A stretch of DNA of 64,000 bases, from contig CP085829.1 of NCBI GenBank assembly GCA_020809705.1, forward strand, positions 3,596,001 through 3,660,000. The letters run 5' to 3'. This DNA comes from Calonectria ilicicola (Eukaryota; Ascomycota; Sordariomycetes; Hypocreales; Nectriaceae). The position numbers and the translations under genes are program-made. The notes beneath the pieces were generated by a model. The model saw only the letters and a list, made by a program, of their open reading frames with translations, did not search any database and was not told the DNA's origin. Shown here in pieces: positions 11,041-24,600 of the stretch; position 1 is the first letter of the stretch, and every line of letters begins with the position of its first letter.

Positions 11041-12154
11041 GCAACTCATTCCTCACGCTAACCACGTCAAAATCCTTGAGGCTGACGTGTCTAACTTGGA
11101 AGACATTATTAAACAGCAGTCCAAAGAGATGGCGGAGTTGCAGATTCAGTTAACACTCGCCCGTAACCAGGATCGCCAAGCGGGCCAGAGCAATGACAGC
11201 TCAGGAGACCGTTCAGGTCAAGGCCCAGCCAACTCCTCTGGTGGCGAAATTGATGCAGGAGTACATAACATACTCCGAGAAGGGGGTCGCCAAGTGGGCC
11301 AGGGTCGCCAAGCTAATCAGAGTGATGGCAACTCAGGACACCGTTCAGGCCAAGGCTCAGCCAACTCCTCCGGTGGTGAAACCCATGCAAGAGTAGAACA
11401 AGCCAGTAGTTTCTATCTGCAAAATCATAACACGCCCAGAGAAGAAGATCGCCAAGCGGGCCAGAAGCGCCAAGCGGCCCAGGAGCGCCAAGCGGCCCAG
11501 GGCAATGACAGCTCAGGACAGCGTTCAGGTCAAGGCTCAGACATCCCCTGGAATGGCAAAATTCTTGATGAAGTGAAGAAAACCGAGAGTTTCTATCCGC
11601 AAACTCATGACATACTTCGAGAAGAAATTAAGCGCATCCAGGCTGAAGAGCAACACCTCGCTTTGAAGAGACAAATGGCCGAGATGTGCATTGCAGAGCT
11701 CAATCGAAGAGTCATCTTCAGCGAGGAGCAGACCAGGCGAGAACTGGACTGGCCCAGCGACCTCATTACAGAACTCAAGTACGCTCCCAACGCAGTGAAA
11801 GACGTGGCAGCGGCTCTCAGGAGAGGCCACAACGCCACCGAGGATCCCAACCTTGTCAAGATTGGCTACAGAGCCGTTCCTGGCGGTTATCGTGTTGAAT
11901 TCTCCTGCCCACAGCTGGGTCGCTTCCACCACGATGTGCGATGCGCCTCATCTCCCGGGAACCAGGAGGCAGCACGACGGAGCCACTTGGCTACTGCAAC
12001 TTTTGTCCGACAGATGTCCGGGCTCAACGACGAGGAGCGGTATGAATTTTGCGAGCAGAGGCTGAAGGCAATGAGCCTCCAGATGGAAAAATCCAAGGAT
12101 GAGGTATTCAAACAGTTCTTTTGTAACAATGTAGTCGGCGAGGAGCCAAAGTAA
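10802..12154 (+). CDS. hypothetical coiled-coil protein with start codon split by an intron
   Basis: Proposed exons: 10802-10803, 10859-10906, 10962-10985 and 11041-12154 (1188 nt, 395 residues). The first exon supplies only AT of the ATG; the G comes from exon 2. Each intron is 55 nt, starts GTATGT, ends ATACACAG and has a TGCTCA(C/T) branch-like site. The spliced N-terminus reads MHANPLVNPLDNPLVN, then MHTNPNAN, then MQLIPHANHVKILEAD. Next comes a coiled coil (VSNLEDIIKQQSKEMAELQ). Then come three imperfect repeats carrying SGxRSGQG, interspersed with Gln-rich (K/E)RQAAQ runs, a second helical region, and a C-terminal part (LVKIGYRAVPGGYRVEFSCP) with no family I recognise. If all three introns stay in, the frame is still open and 450 residues long, because 3 x 55 is a multiple of three. 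Function unknown. Confidence 0.65.
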   Translation: MYVSIYALSIPRSIAHHTQACQSSRQPSRQPSRQHVCIYLCIIYSQVNCSSYTGTPILTPTCMYLSMHYLFPGQLLTIHRQLIPHANHVKILEADVSNLEDIIKQQSKEMAELQIQLTLARNQDRQAGQSNDSSGDRSGQGPANSSGGEIDAGVHNILREGGRQVGQGRQANQSDGNSGHRSGQGSANSSGGETHARVEQASSFYLQNHNTPREEDRQAGQKRQAAQERQAAQGNDSSGQRSGQGSDIPWNGKILDEVKKTESFYPQTHDILREEIKRIQAEEQHLALKRQMAEMCIAELNRRVIFSEEQTRRELDWPSDLITELKYAPNAVKDVAAALRRGHNATEDPNLVKIGYRAVPGGYRVEFSCPQLGRFHHDVRCASSPGNQEAARRSHLATATFVRQMSGLNDEERYEFCEQRLKAMSLQMEKSKDEVFKQFFCNNVVGEEPK

Positions 12155-15100
12155 CGCCGGGATAGGGGGGAGGGGGTCTTGCTGAACTGGTCATGCAAGG
12201 GAAAAATGGCGGATTTACTGGCAAAACGACCACTTTGTAGGGAGATGGACATGGGAACAGATTGACACCAAGGCGAGTGGATCGTGGGGTTGGCTATGGC
12301 AGGGAAAATTACGCTTTCAGTTACTAGTTACATGCTTCGTAGGCAGTTGGACATAGCGGTACATGCAGTCCAGGTCAGATTGAATAAGACACAGTTGCTG
12401 ATTTACCGCATCGACCGTTGGAGCTCTGGGGTAGATGTACACGGGGCGATGTAAATGTGTTGTATCTGGACCGTATTTCTCTATCGCGCTCGTTCAAATT
12501 GACAGATGATACAAATTCGAGCGTCCTTGTACTTGACGTGATGTTCAGGGAGGTCATGATGAGAATAGAAGGACCAACAATCCCGTTGTGAATCCATCTC
12601 CATCGCCCGACTAACCAGCTGGTCTCGGTATGGTCCCAGCATGTTTCATTAAGCAAAGCCGATAGAAGGTGGTTGAATACGGCAGTATTTGACCGCCTGC
12701 CGGATTTGCTTCTTCTAATGGGAGGCCTGTGGTGGTGACATAAGCAGAATCTGAAAATACCCAGCAGCAATTGGTCCTTTTTGCCAACTCACCGGATTAC
12801 CTTTTTCTCCAAATCCCTTCATGAACATCGCTAGCTTCAAACAGCCCCACTTCCAACAGCTTCCAACAACCCGGGGCATGTGCAAAATATTTGGGGACTC
12901 AATACAATACCGGCCCGCGTCGCTCAGCAGACATGGGTATATATTTGTTTGGGGGGGGCGGCGGCGACAATATGGCAGTCGCATGGAGCATCTGCCGGTC
13001 CTGTCGCTGCGCTCTGCTTGTGAGGGCTTGATGACCTGAATCGCAGGCTCTCTCAGGCCGCTATTGGGAGTCGAGCCAGCCAATACAGAACAGACCGTAC
13101 TATCTTTCTTACGTTGCACCTACCCGAAGAACCAGAATCCCGGGATGATCTTTGACTTCGTGTAAAACATTAAATCAAGCAGCATCACGAATTGGGGCGC
13201 AGTCACAGACCAAGCCAATGCACAATTTGGTGGTTAAAGGGCTGTTAGCAGTAGATGGGTAAGAACGCGAAACGCGAGACGAGAGCGCCACGTGAGGGTC
13301 GTCACGTTCAATTCATGGTGGAGGCTCCACAAAGCCGATCGATCCTTCACGGTCAACTCAGAGGTCATCAACGGAGTTACTTACCGCTGCCCGGACACGA
13401 AGCTCATCACCTCTGTTAATCTCATTGGTCGCCGCGTCGTACGTCATTCGTGCCGTATTTATAGAGGTTCCTAACAGTAAACAAGACTTGGCATCGAACC
13501 CCGATCGAAGACGCTTGCCGCAACTCGCCCCAAGATGAACTCCCCTTTGCATCACGCGATGACTTGATTGCAATGAAATTATTTTCCCGCGTCAGAGAGA
13601 TGGAAGGATGAAAAGCGAAACAAGGACATGGAGGATATTAAGGCTCTGATTCAAAGGCACCCTGGCCCCCCTTGTTTTCGACGGCTCCGCGGACCAGGTG
13701 GTCGTCGCAATCGTGAACCAGAACCGAAAGAAAAAAGAAACGAAAAAAAAACTGGATCTCCATCTCCAAGAAACGATGTCCCAATTAAGCGAGCGGGCTG
13801 TTCGTCCGTGAACTTCGTGCTCCGTGAACATCTAGGCGCAACGGCCGTGCCTGGTGTGCGGGGGTAAACCCCTCCAGGGCTTCTCTTTGTGAGATATTAA
13901 CCAGATAAACCACAAAGTATTCGCAGGTATACGGGATTATGGTAGAATAACTTTTCATTGATCCCATATTTATTTTCTTTTTCTGTATCCATTCTTGGAA
14001 TTCCCTATGCACATCGCGCGTCCCATGGAGTTCTCGCTTCCTGAGTTGTGGGTCAACTCAGGGCTTAGCGGTGCACAGTCTTGCGAGCGGCTCAACGCAA
14101 GCATGGACTGGAACCAAGCTTCTGGGTATCCTTTGAAGTTCAATCAGGTCGGATCCGTGTTTTAATGAATCTTGATTGGGAAATGCCCAATATCTTTCCA
14201 TCTTTGTTTGGTCAGTTAATTGACGACGCTAGGTTGAGCCCTCATTGCATTATGCAACCACTTAAACATGCTCAATCAGTGACGTTTTCTGGAGTTTTCA
14301 ATGGTCAAAAATCTATCTAGCTTCATCCTTTGGTGTAAAAATTAGCCGTTCGTCTGTGCTCAGTTCGGGTGGCGGTAGCCTATAAATTGAATAATATATC
14401 TGCTGCTTGTCAGAACTGTCGAAGGAACGTTGCTATAGATTTAAGGTTGTTCAACTACAAAAAATTGATCTGCTCCAACCACATTGGGAAATCCTCACGA
14501 CTATCACAAGATTGACAATGGAATGAATTTCTAGTATCATAAAACAGCACAGGAATTTAAAAGATGGGCGCATGTGACAAAGAACGTGTCGAAATGTTTG
14601 CATTGAGGTGGGTGTCGGCCAACTACCCTAGAGATCAAAGCGCGCCGGAGCGGACGAGAAACAACACAACACCCCCGCAGGTTCGGATCACCGGGGCGAA
14701 TCGTATTCACAAAGCGGACGGCATTGCCACAGACGTCGTGTCGTCGAACAAGTGCGAGAGTTATGACAACGATAATTTCTAGCGGAGTGACGATACGTGA
14801 CGTGTCTCCTGGACCCTGAGTCGATGCCCAAAAGAGGCTGTCGCTATTGGCTGGTGGTGGGCACAATCTTGCACGGCAGACGGGATAGCCCCGTCACAGG
14901 CATAGAATCGACGCAAGGAAGCATGAGGGCTTTTTTTAGTCATCCCAACCCAAGCCGATCACTAGTTAGACTGGAGATCCGATCACTGAAGGATGCACAA
15001 CACGATGGAAAAAAAAAAAAAAAACACACCAAAAAACAAGAAGACCAAACAGCCACCGCCATCAACAAGGGCCCACACGGGACAGGGCCACGAATGAGAG

Positions 15101-18100
15101 CGGACGACGGCCAAGTCCGGATGTGGCTGCTCACCGTCATCACACGCGGCTTGAACTGGTGGCTGTACGTAATTGGCCAGCCAGCCAGCCCCCCTTGAAA
15201 TGAGATGAAGTGTTATGCGACGGCGAAGCTATGGGCATCAAAAGAAGCGGGGATCCTGGCTGTGTGAGTGACTGAGTGACTGGTTCTTGGTGCTGGTGCC
15301 TTGGCTGATCATCTTGTTGTTTTGATGAGGCCGGAATGCTGGATGCTGGATGGACAGAAAAATACAGATGACTAGAGCTCCATTGGGCAGCCTTTTTTTG
15401 CCCAGAGTTGCGGTGGCATTCCGGCGGGACGGTGCCATGATCCGAACACCGAGTCTCAGATGAGTGCTTCCCAATAAGCAAGGAGGGAGCGACATCTCGC
15501 TGCACCTCACACACGCAGTCTGTCTGTCTCGCGGGAGGGATGCGGATGCGGACGAGCACAAGACAGCATAATTTTTATTTATTTTAGTGCTCGCAGACGC
15601 CGTCGACCTTGTGAAGAATACCCTGCATCCCGGTCTCGACGGTCGAGAGGGAGGGCCGGTAATTAAGCCGTCCTCGACCTTGTCTTCCGCCCCCGCCTCG
15701 GATGGGCCCCACGGAGCGAGAGGCAGGGAGGGCTTTTCACGCTGGCACGGGGCGCATGACGAAAAAAAAAAAACAAAAAAAAACGATGGCTTCGTTGGCA
15801 GCTTGCATCGAGCCTCGTCGTCATCTGATTGATCTGCCAGTGGCGCTGGGCCGGATCCCGCAATGTTTGATACAGGGCTTGGGCACGTCAACCTATCGCT
15901 TGCTGCCCTTTGCCATTGCGGCGCTGAACACTCATCTCATCTCATCTCACGCTCCATCCAAACGGCGGCTAGGGGATTTTCGCCTGGTGCTCGCTCTCGT
16001 TAGTGTCTCATGAACTCTGTCGCTAAGGGACAAGGTTTTGGACAGGGGCGCCTGAACTATCACCATGCAGTGTGGATCGAGGCGGCTGTGACTGCGCGAG
16101 ACAGCGCCAACGAGGAATGAGTGTTTAACATGCGGATGGGTCCAGCTGCGAGGAGGAGGGATGTGACTGTGTGCATGTGGATGACGGTGATTGTTTACAG
16201 CGAGTCCTGCAGCGCCAACGTTGGTGGGTTGTGATTCGACAGCGTGGCACCAGTGTTTGTTGACATTTGAGGCGCGTTGACATGAGTAGCCGGAGTGATG
16301 ATGTGGTTGCAATCCTACCCTTTCCCACGCCATGCCATGCCATACCATGACGCCGTATTGACATCTCCCTCGCCTAAGACAATCGAGAGACACGAGGGAG
16401 GGAGGGGCCCAAGCCGATGAAAAAAAAAGCCTACTGCGTGTAGCGTGCCAGCAGCGTCGCCGGACGGGGCCTGACGTAGTATGAATTTCCACAACCCATG
16501 AACTGCAAATATTATCCCCTCCAGAACGCTGGGGCCACAAAGATCTATTCATGGCATTGGGACATTGTGATGGCAGCCGAAGGGACGGCATCCGAGATGG
16601 GCAAATGCAAAATCCAAGGGAACCAGGACCAGGACCAGGAGAGGACGGGGACGGGGACGGGACCGGGGGCGAGAGCATAACCTTCTGGAAGTGCGAGGGC
16701 CTGAGGATGCTGGGCTCCAACCCATCCATGATGCTGCCCTCCAGGCAGGACAAAAGAAAATTCGGCCAGGGCGGCTAGTCAGGAACAGCCCAATTGCACT
16801 CATGCAGTACCTGGCTAACCAGGCATCATCAGGTTGCTTTGCAGAAGGCCAAACACATGCACTTGTATGTTACTCGGTACGTTGTCGGGGGACCAGGGTC
16901 GCTTCGTCCTGAAGTCGGTAACTCCAGCCCGTGCACGGTCCAGGGAGGGAGAGGAGGAGCACGGATGGCCGACTCCATGGTCAGCCAGCTCGAGCTGGGT
17001 CCTCGGAAAGCAGCTCTGCTCTTGCGCACGGCCCCGCTAGCTGACACAGGCACCAGGTCAGCTACCCAGAGAGGCGAGAAAAGGTAGGCATATCTCGGCC
17101 AAAGCCAACGTCTTTTTTTTTTGTCTCTGTTTGGGTGTCTGCGTCTGTGTCTCTGTCTCCCTACCGCCCCTCCCCTCCTCGCGCCGGCCTGTCTCTAAGC
17201 TGCCATCCAAATTTCCCCTCAGTCCCGGCAGCCTCTTTTTCTTTTCCCACGATTGACTTTCATGCGCATCGAATTCACGTCAGTAGCATCATCACGTCCC
17301 GTCCGAGGCCCCTCCCACACACCCACACACCCACACCCGGCAGCTTGTCAGCGACTGGGGGTCCAATCACTGCCCCAACCTGCCATGGTGCCCCTTCCGC
17401 TATAATAAGTCGTCCTATCGCATCGCACATCGCCTCATTCCCTTACGGGCCTCGTTTTGTCTGTTCGTCTCCTTTTTCCTTCCTTTGGCTTTGGCTCTGT
17501 CTGCAGACCGCCTTTGGAGCCGCCGCCGCCCTGTGATTTCCTCAGCAGCCTCCGGGACCTTGTATGGGCCAATTCGATCCCGTTCCTTGGTTCCTTGCTC
17601 TGCATCGTCAGATTCTCAAATCCACCGACTACTGCGAGCCGCCTGCAGATAGCCCCTAACCGGGTCGATTTTGCGCATTCTAGAAGGGCCACATCCAGAG
17701 GCCGCTTGCTTAAAGGTCGCTCGTCGTCGTCGTCCTCGTTCTGGCTGGGAACGGACCCCACCAAACCGACGACCGCATCAGAGTCCGTCCCCAAGGCCGT
17801 CGTTCACTGACGCCGTCGAACCAGCCCGTGGCTCACTGTAGCTCTGCTGTAGCTCGCTGTAGCTCAGGCTTTTTCGCACGCCGGCCGTTTTGGGTGCCGC
17901 TGAGCAAGCCCCCGGGAGCCGTCTCGCTGCGCCTCACGGCCAATCGGGAATGATCAACAAGACGACTGTCGCGCAAGTTTCGGGTTTCTATTCCAGCGAC
18001 AGCAGTGCAACAGCGTGAACGACACAGGGGCAGTACCTGCAGCAGACAGCCCACATCTGCCGCTGTACCTAACTAACGCACACTGGCCTCGGCGCACCCT

Positions 18101-18659
18101 GCCTCCTGTACCACCACCCACCACCAGCACCACCACTAGCACGGGGTCCTCCACTGTCTCGACGTCGTGTGTGTCAAGGGCGCTGTGACAGCGACGCGGT
18201 CGAGGCTCGTCAGCCGGACGACTTTTGTTTATTGGCAGGCTGCCGATTGCGCTTACAAACAAACCGGATAATAACTGCAGTGTGCCCTTCATCGTCTATC
18301 ATTAATTTTTGTTTTTATCGTTTTTTTTTTCTCTTTCATGCCATTTAATTTTTGCGGGTAATTTCAATTTCGTTTGCAGCAGCCGGGCCTGCTGTTCTTT
18401 TTTTGTCGCTGCTTTGACCAGCCACAGCTCCACGCGCCGTCAGCTGGCATACTCCAAACTCGCACCTCTCCGCGGCAGACACCAACTCTAATCACCCACC
18501 AACAACCCACTCCCCATCAACATAAACATCCCAAACAACGCCGCACATCGAGAACAAAAACCCCGCGACGGGCCCGCCACGTCGTTCGTCCGTCCCTCTT
18601 GATGGTTCAAAGGCGTCTGTACGTGCCTCTACCTCTCTGAGGGTCGTTCGAACAACACC
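12155..18659. other. 6.5-kb gene-poor intergenic region, including long upstream region of apsA
   Basis: I see no convincing gene here. Open frames are short, without recognisable domains and mostly low complexity. Homopolymer runs occur at 13743-13751 (A), 15009-15021 (A), 15762-15783 (A-rich) and 17112-17120 (T). The stretch from about 17100 to 18659 is CT-rich with several TGTAGCTC copies at 17837-17865 and looks like the promoter and a long 5' leader of the apsA homolog. No tRNA fold was found. An unannotated non-coding RNA or a 5' UTR intron cannot be excluded. Confidence 0.4.
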
Positions 18660-21600
18660 ATGGCCTCCTCGCTGGCCTCCGACAAGCCCAGCTTGCCGGC
18701 CCCTGCCGTCGCGGCCCACGACCCTTTTGTCACCTCGACACCCGCGCCCGCTCGCGGTCGCTACGCCAATTTCGACCATGACCTCTTCATCTCGGGGCCT
18801 GCATCATCGCCGGGCCAGGCGAAGCGTGCTCTCGAGGCTCATCTCGCCGAGACGGACCGTCGTCTTGAAGAGGCTGGCAAATTAGGCACTGCCCTCGTCT
18901 CACAGCGCAAGGCCCTCACAGAGCAGCTGGGCGAGGTTGAGAAGTTGCAGGCCGAAGGCGAGCTTAACCCCGAGCTGCGCCAGAAGCTGGTCGAGATAGA
19001 AAAAGAGTACAACAATTTGGCTCGAGAGTCTGCGCGGGCCTTCCTGCCTAAGCAGAGAGTCCCCAGCAATGAAGGCAACCCCGGCTCTCCCTTTGCGCCC
19101 GACAGCCGGGGCGGCAGAGTCAGCAGTGTGCAACGCAATGTACATCCATCCCCTTCACACCGTTTGTTTTGTTGAGTTAACTGACTTCTCTCGCGACGCA
19201 GCGCTCCGTGAGCCCATCCAAGTTCGAAAGCCAAGCCACTGGATCACCCACCAAACTGAGCGTCCCTAACCGAAAGATCCGCAATCAACCCTCCAATCGC
19301 GTCCACGACATCGAATTCGCCGCCGAGATCAGCACCTCGCTAATTGCCCAGGTTCGCAACCTGCAGGCCCTGCTAGCCGAGCGCGACGAGGAGGTCAAGG
19401 ACCTCAAGTTCGACAAGTCCAGACTCGAAATCGACTCGGAAAACCTAAAGCAGCGTGCCAAGACGCTCGATGAGAGCGAGAACCGCTACAAGGAGGAAAA
19501 CTGGAACTTGGAGACCAGGTTGCAGGAGCTTACTGCTCAGGCAAAGGAGGCGTCGGACCGTGAAAAGAAGCTTGCTCAAAGTCTTAGCACCATCACTGCT
19601 GAGAAGGTTGCTGCTCAGAGGGACCTTGATGAAGTCAAGGTCACACACGCTAGATTGATTGACGAGTATGCTGCCGCCGTCAGAAACCATGACATTGAGC
19701 TGGGCACCGCCAAGCGAAAGATTGGCATGGCGGAAGGCGAGCGCGCTGCCATGCAGCGACGAATTGACGATCTCACCGGTCAGAACCAGGAGCTCGCTAG
19801 AGCCTTTTCGGCACAGCGAGCCAGAGTGGCCGAGCAAGAGTCCAACACCCGTGTCAGTGACAGTGATTTTGAGTCGGCTGCCGACCACATCACACCCGAT
19901 CACTCGCCTCCTCAGTCTCCTGTCAAGAGCACTCCTCGCCATGCCGTGCTGGAGACTGAGACGATGAAGTCGTCTCTTCACCACGCTCAGCGCACCATCC
20001 AAAGCCAGCGAAGCCTGCTCCACCGTGAAAAGACCGAGAAGCTCGAGCTTAGGAGAATCATCCAGGATCTACGTGATGATTTGGAAAAGGCCAGAAGCGA
20101 CAACACTGAGACCAGACCCAGCCGTCGTAGCCGCAACAAGGACTCCAAGGAATTCAAGAAGCCCCCTCGTCTGCTTGGAAGCTTCCGCTCTAGCAAGCAA
20201 GAGGTGATTCAAGATGACGGTGAATGGGAAGACCAAGGAGACGTATCGCCTCGTCACTCGGGCTCTCCCATGACCTCAAGCACCATGACCGTCAGACGCC
20301 GACAAGCGGACGATGCTCAACTCACCGAGAGCAGCGATCACTTTGACACCGCCAACGAAGCCAGCGAATCCGCCTTTGAGACTGCCAACGAGCGCGCCAC
20401 CGAGACCGAGGACTTCCAGACCGTCAATGAAGAGCTATCTGGCAGCGAAGGTGCTGAGACCGAGACCGAAGGTACAACTCGTGGCTTTGGCAGCATGAAC
20501 CCCCCAAGCCTGCCATCTGCCTTATCTCGACATGCTTCTCGACACTCGATCAACAGCACCGCTTCCACCTCGGCCGATGAGGACGACTCATATGGACACA
20601 TCAAGACTCCTACCGGTACTATTTCTTCACAGAGGAGCAGCCGCTTCCGTGTCAGCAGAGGCCTCTTCGGTCGATCCCGACAAGCTAGCGAGGAACCCAA
20701 CCTTCAGAGCAGTCCTGCCAGCTTCATGAGCAGCCCCTCCGGCACCCCTCTTGGAGGCCAGAGTCTTTTCGCGGAGCTCCAACAGGATCTCGATGGTAGT
20801 GACAGCGAGTCGGCTGGAGTTCACACGCCTAGCCGAATCGGTGCCCGTTCCACCACCCCTGGCTCAATTGGCACTCCATTCTCACCTCCGCCGCCCATGC
20901 CTTCGCTGCCTAGGGTGATCATGGTTGATTCCGGCATGATGACTGAGGCTGTGAAGATTCTCCCGGCCAGAGCTGGCTACGAGACACCTCCTCGCCTTAG
21001 CATTGGCCTTATTCCAGAAGCACGGTCCTCTTCTCCAAGCTCACCAGTCAGTGTTATTACGGCTGGACGAGCCATGTCCATGATTTCCGTTGGCGGCTCG
21101 AGCCGCGGTCGTGCTCCTTCATGGTCCATCCACGAGCCCATTAGCGAGTCTCGTCCTATGTCCATGGCCTACAGCGATGCTGGCGCGCAGCACGAGCCTG
21201 AGATGGAGGAGGAGCTGGCTCAGTTCCCTGCGCCTCCTTCGATGCTATCGCCCATCCTCCCCCCCTCTCTCAGCATGTCCACTATTGTATGCGAGAATAT
21301 TGAGCCTCGAGCAGAGATTGTTATCCTTTCTCTTACAGACATTTCCAACGAGACTGTCGAGCCCGTTGCCGAACCAGAGGTTCCTCCTCCGGATCTGAGC
21401 ATGACAGCCATTGTTGCCGAGGATTTGGTGCCTGTTGCTGAGCCTGAGATTCCTCAGCCTGAGTTAAGCATGACCGACATTATCATGGAGAATGTCGAGC
21501 CCGTGGCTGAGCCCGAGATTCCTCCTCCTGACCTTAGCGTCTCCCACATCTTTTCACAGAATGTTGAGCCTGTGGCCGAACCAGAGATTCCTCCTCCGGA

Positions 21601-24600
21601 TCTGAGCATGACAGCTATTGTTGCTGAGGATTTGGAGCCTGTTGCTGAGCCTGAGATTCCTCAGCCTGAGTTAAGCATGACCAACATTATCATGGAGAAC
21701 GTCGAGCCTGTAGCAGAGCCTGAGATTCCTCCTCCTGACCTTAGCATGTCTTCTATTCATGGCGAGACCGTTGAGCCGATTGTCGAGCCAGAAGCGCCCC
21801 TGCCTGACTTGGCTCTCACCAGCATCACTGTCCAAGAGCTCCAGCCCATTGCTGAGCCGGAGGTGCCCCTCCCTGACTTGACTCTGACGACAGTCATCGC
21901 AGAGGTGGTGGAACCCATTGCAGAGCCCGAATCTCCCGTACCTGAGCTAAGCTTTGTGAGCATTGCGACTGAGGAGCTGGAGCCCGTGGCTGAGCCAATG
22001 ACCCCTCCACCAGACCTGACATTTACCTCCGTTCTCAGTGAGAAGGTTGAGCCTGTGGAAGAGCCTGAGATCCCGGCTCCTGCTTTGTGTCTGTCCTCTA
22101 TTCATGGAGAGTCGGTTGAACCCGTCGAAGTGCCACCTGTTGTGGAGGTCCGAACAGTCATCTTGCCACCTCCAGTTCCTGCCTTGAGCATCTCTGGTAT
22201 TCAGGGAGAACACATTGAGCCCATCGCCGAGCCCGAGCCTGAGCCAGTCATTCCTGAGCTCAGCCTGTCTGGTCTCTCGGTCGAGCATGTCCAGCCTGTT
22301 GCCGAGCCCGAGCCAGCGCCTGTTGTTCCTCAGGCACCGACGCTTAGCATGTCATTCATCATGAAGGAGCACGTGCAACCCATCTCTGAGCCCGAGCCGC
22401 AGCCAGTGGTATCGGAAACACCGGCTCTTAGCATGTCCTTCATCTTGCAAGAGCATGTTGAACCTATTGTTGAGCCTGCGGCGCCTCCTCGTCTTCGCCC
22501 TCAGCTTAGCATGTCCAATATCCTTCGGGAGCATGTTGAGCCCATTGTTCAGCCCGAGCCCGAGCCTGTTCTCCCTCCTACCCCTCAGTTAAGCTTGTCT
22601 GCTATTTCAGGCGAGCACCTGGAGCCAATTGCGGAGCCCGCGCCGGAGCCCATCCTTGTTTTCCCTCCTGTGCCGGAGCTCAGTTTGTCTGTTATCTCGG
22701 GCGAGCATGTTGAGCCCATTGCTGAGCCTGCTCCTGAGCCCGTCATTCCGGAACTGGCCCTGTCAATCATCCACGGCGAGCACGTCGAGCCAATTGCTGA
22801 GCCCGTTCCCGAACCTGTTGTTCCAGAATTGGCTCTCTCTACCATCCAGGGCGAGCACGTTGAGCCTATTGCTGAACCTGTACCTGAGCCTGTCGTTCCC
22901 GACTTGGTTTTGTCTACCATTCAAGGTGAGCATGTCGAGCCCATCGCTGAGGTGGAACCTGAGCCCATCATGCCTGAACTGGCCTTTTCTATTATCCTCG
23001 GAGAGAACGTAGAGCCTATTGCTGAGCTTGTTCCTGAACCCGTTGCTCCTGAACTGGCCCTGTCCATCATCCAGGGCGAACACGTCGAGCCTATCGCTGA
23101 GCCCGAGGCTGTTGTGCCTCAATTGGCCTTGTCTCTCATTCAAGGAGAGCATGTCGAGCCTATTGTTGAGCCTGTGCTGGAACCGGTCATGCCAGAGCTG
23201 GCTTTGTCTACCATTCAGGGTGAACACGTTGAACCCATTGCTGTGCAGCTGCCAGAGCTTGGCTTATCCATCATCGCTAGCCAAGAGGTCCAGCCTATCG
23301 CCGAACTTGAGAAGGTCGTTCGCCTGCCATCTCTGAGAATCTCGCCCATCTTTGCAGAACACTGTGAGCCAAAGGAGGAGCCTCAACCTATCCCCGCACC
23401 AGTCGATTTGGGTTACTCTGGTCTATCAACTCAGGATGTTGTGCCCGTGTCTGAGCCTGCACATCTTCCTCCTTCCCTCGACCTTTCGTCCATTGTTGCT
23501 GAGAACGTTGAGCCAATTATCGCCCCAGACTCTCCACCACCGCGTCTCGCTTTCTCTCCTGTCGCTGCAGAAGGGGTTGAACCTATTAGCCCTATTTACA
23601 AGGTGCCTAGTTTGCCATCATTTGGATTCTCGCCTATTGAATCCATTGGCACCGAGCCGATTTCTCCTCGAAGCCCTAGAAGGGATGCATTCATTCTTCC
23701 CCGAGATATGAAATCTCCCTTTGTTGACAAAGAGCTCCCTGAGACGCCGACTCACAGGCCGATTGGACGCAGTGGCAAGAATGATGATTCGCTCATCATT
23801 GCAGAGGACGAGACTAGACAATCCCCCAGTGATGTGCGAGAGGCGGAGACTCCTGAATCCCAACGTCCTTTCAAGGAGATCTCGAGCAATCAGACACGTC
23901 CTTCTCGCGAGGCCCCCATTCCTACCAGTGATCAAGGCGCGCAGACTTCCCTCACATCCGATGCCATCGATGCTATGTTCAAGACACGCGGTCGCCCTGG
24001 CTTCAGCCCAGAGAAGATGTCGGTTGCGAGCTTTGGAACACCCGGTACCACCGGCACATCTGGTACTGTTCGAATCCACCGACCTAGGGAGAGCTACGGG
24101 AGCCCTACTCGCAAGAGCAGGATGTCGGACAATGTTTTCGACTCCAGCAGCCCCGTTCGCAGACCCGGTAGCTCGGCTAGTGCACTTAGTGCGGCAAGTG
24201 GCCGAACGTCGTCTATCCTCGACGCTCCTCCTCTGCCCCACAACCACCGGGAGGTTATTGAAGCTGCCCGGGCCGGCTCTTCGCACAGCATGGGACCACC
24301 ACAGTGGCCCGCATCTGCGCTCAAGCAGCAGCAGCGCCCTGAAACACCCAACCAGACCTTGTCACCCACTACTCGTGGCACTCCAACTCCACGTGCTGTG
24401 GATGCTTTTGGCAGTGCTGAAATCATCTCACCTTCTGGGTTGACGACCAAGTCCTCGGTTTCTTCGTTTGCTTCAGAAATCGACTCGCGATTCAACATGC
24501 GTCCGGGCGAGATGGGCATGGATGCTGTCGGCTTCGGGCCCAACACCGACCCTCGCATGATCCAGGCCATTACGCAGACTATGATTGGCGAGTACCTCTG

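Noticed and set aside
12375..13119. Minus-strand open frames of 131 and 134 codons
   Set aside because: No domain, no convincing start context, Cys/Pro/Arg-rich random-like composition.
13440..13560. tRNA-like B box on the minus strand (GGGTTCGATGCC)
   Set aside because: The bases on the two sides of the loop do not form a five-pair T stem, and no acceptor stem or A box at the right distance is present.
17135..17536. 133-codon open frame upstream of apsA
   Set aside because: Low-complexity Ser/Pro/His composition reflects the CT-rich promoter and leader; no domain and no splice or start support.
22585..23227. Long antisense open frames over the apsA repeat array
   Set aside because: They repeat with the same period as the coding array and mirror its codon bias, so they are shadows.
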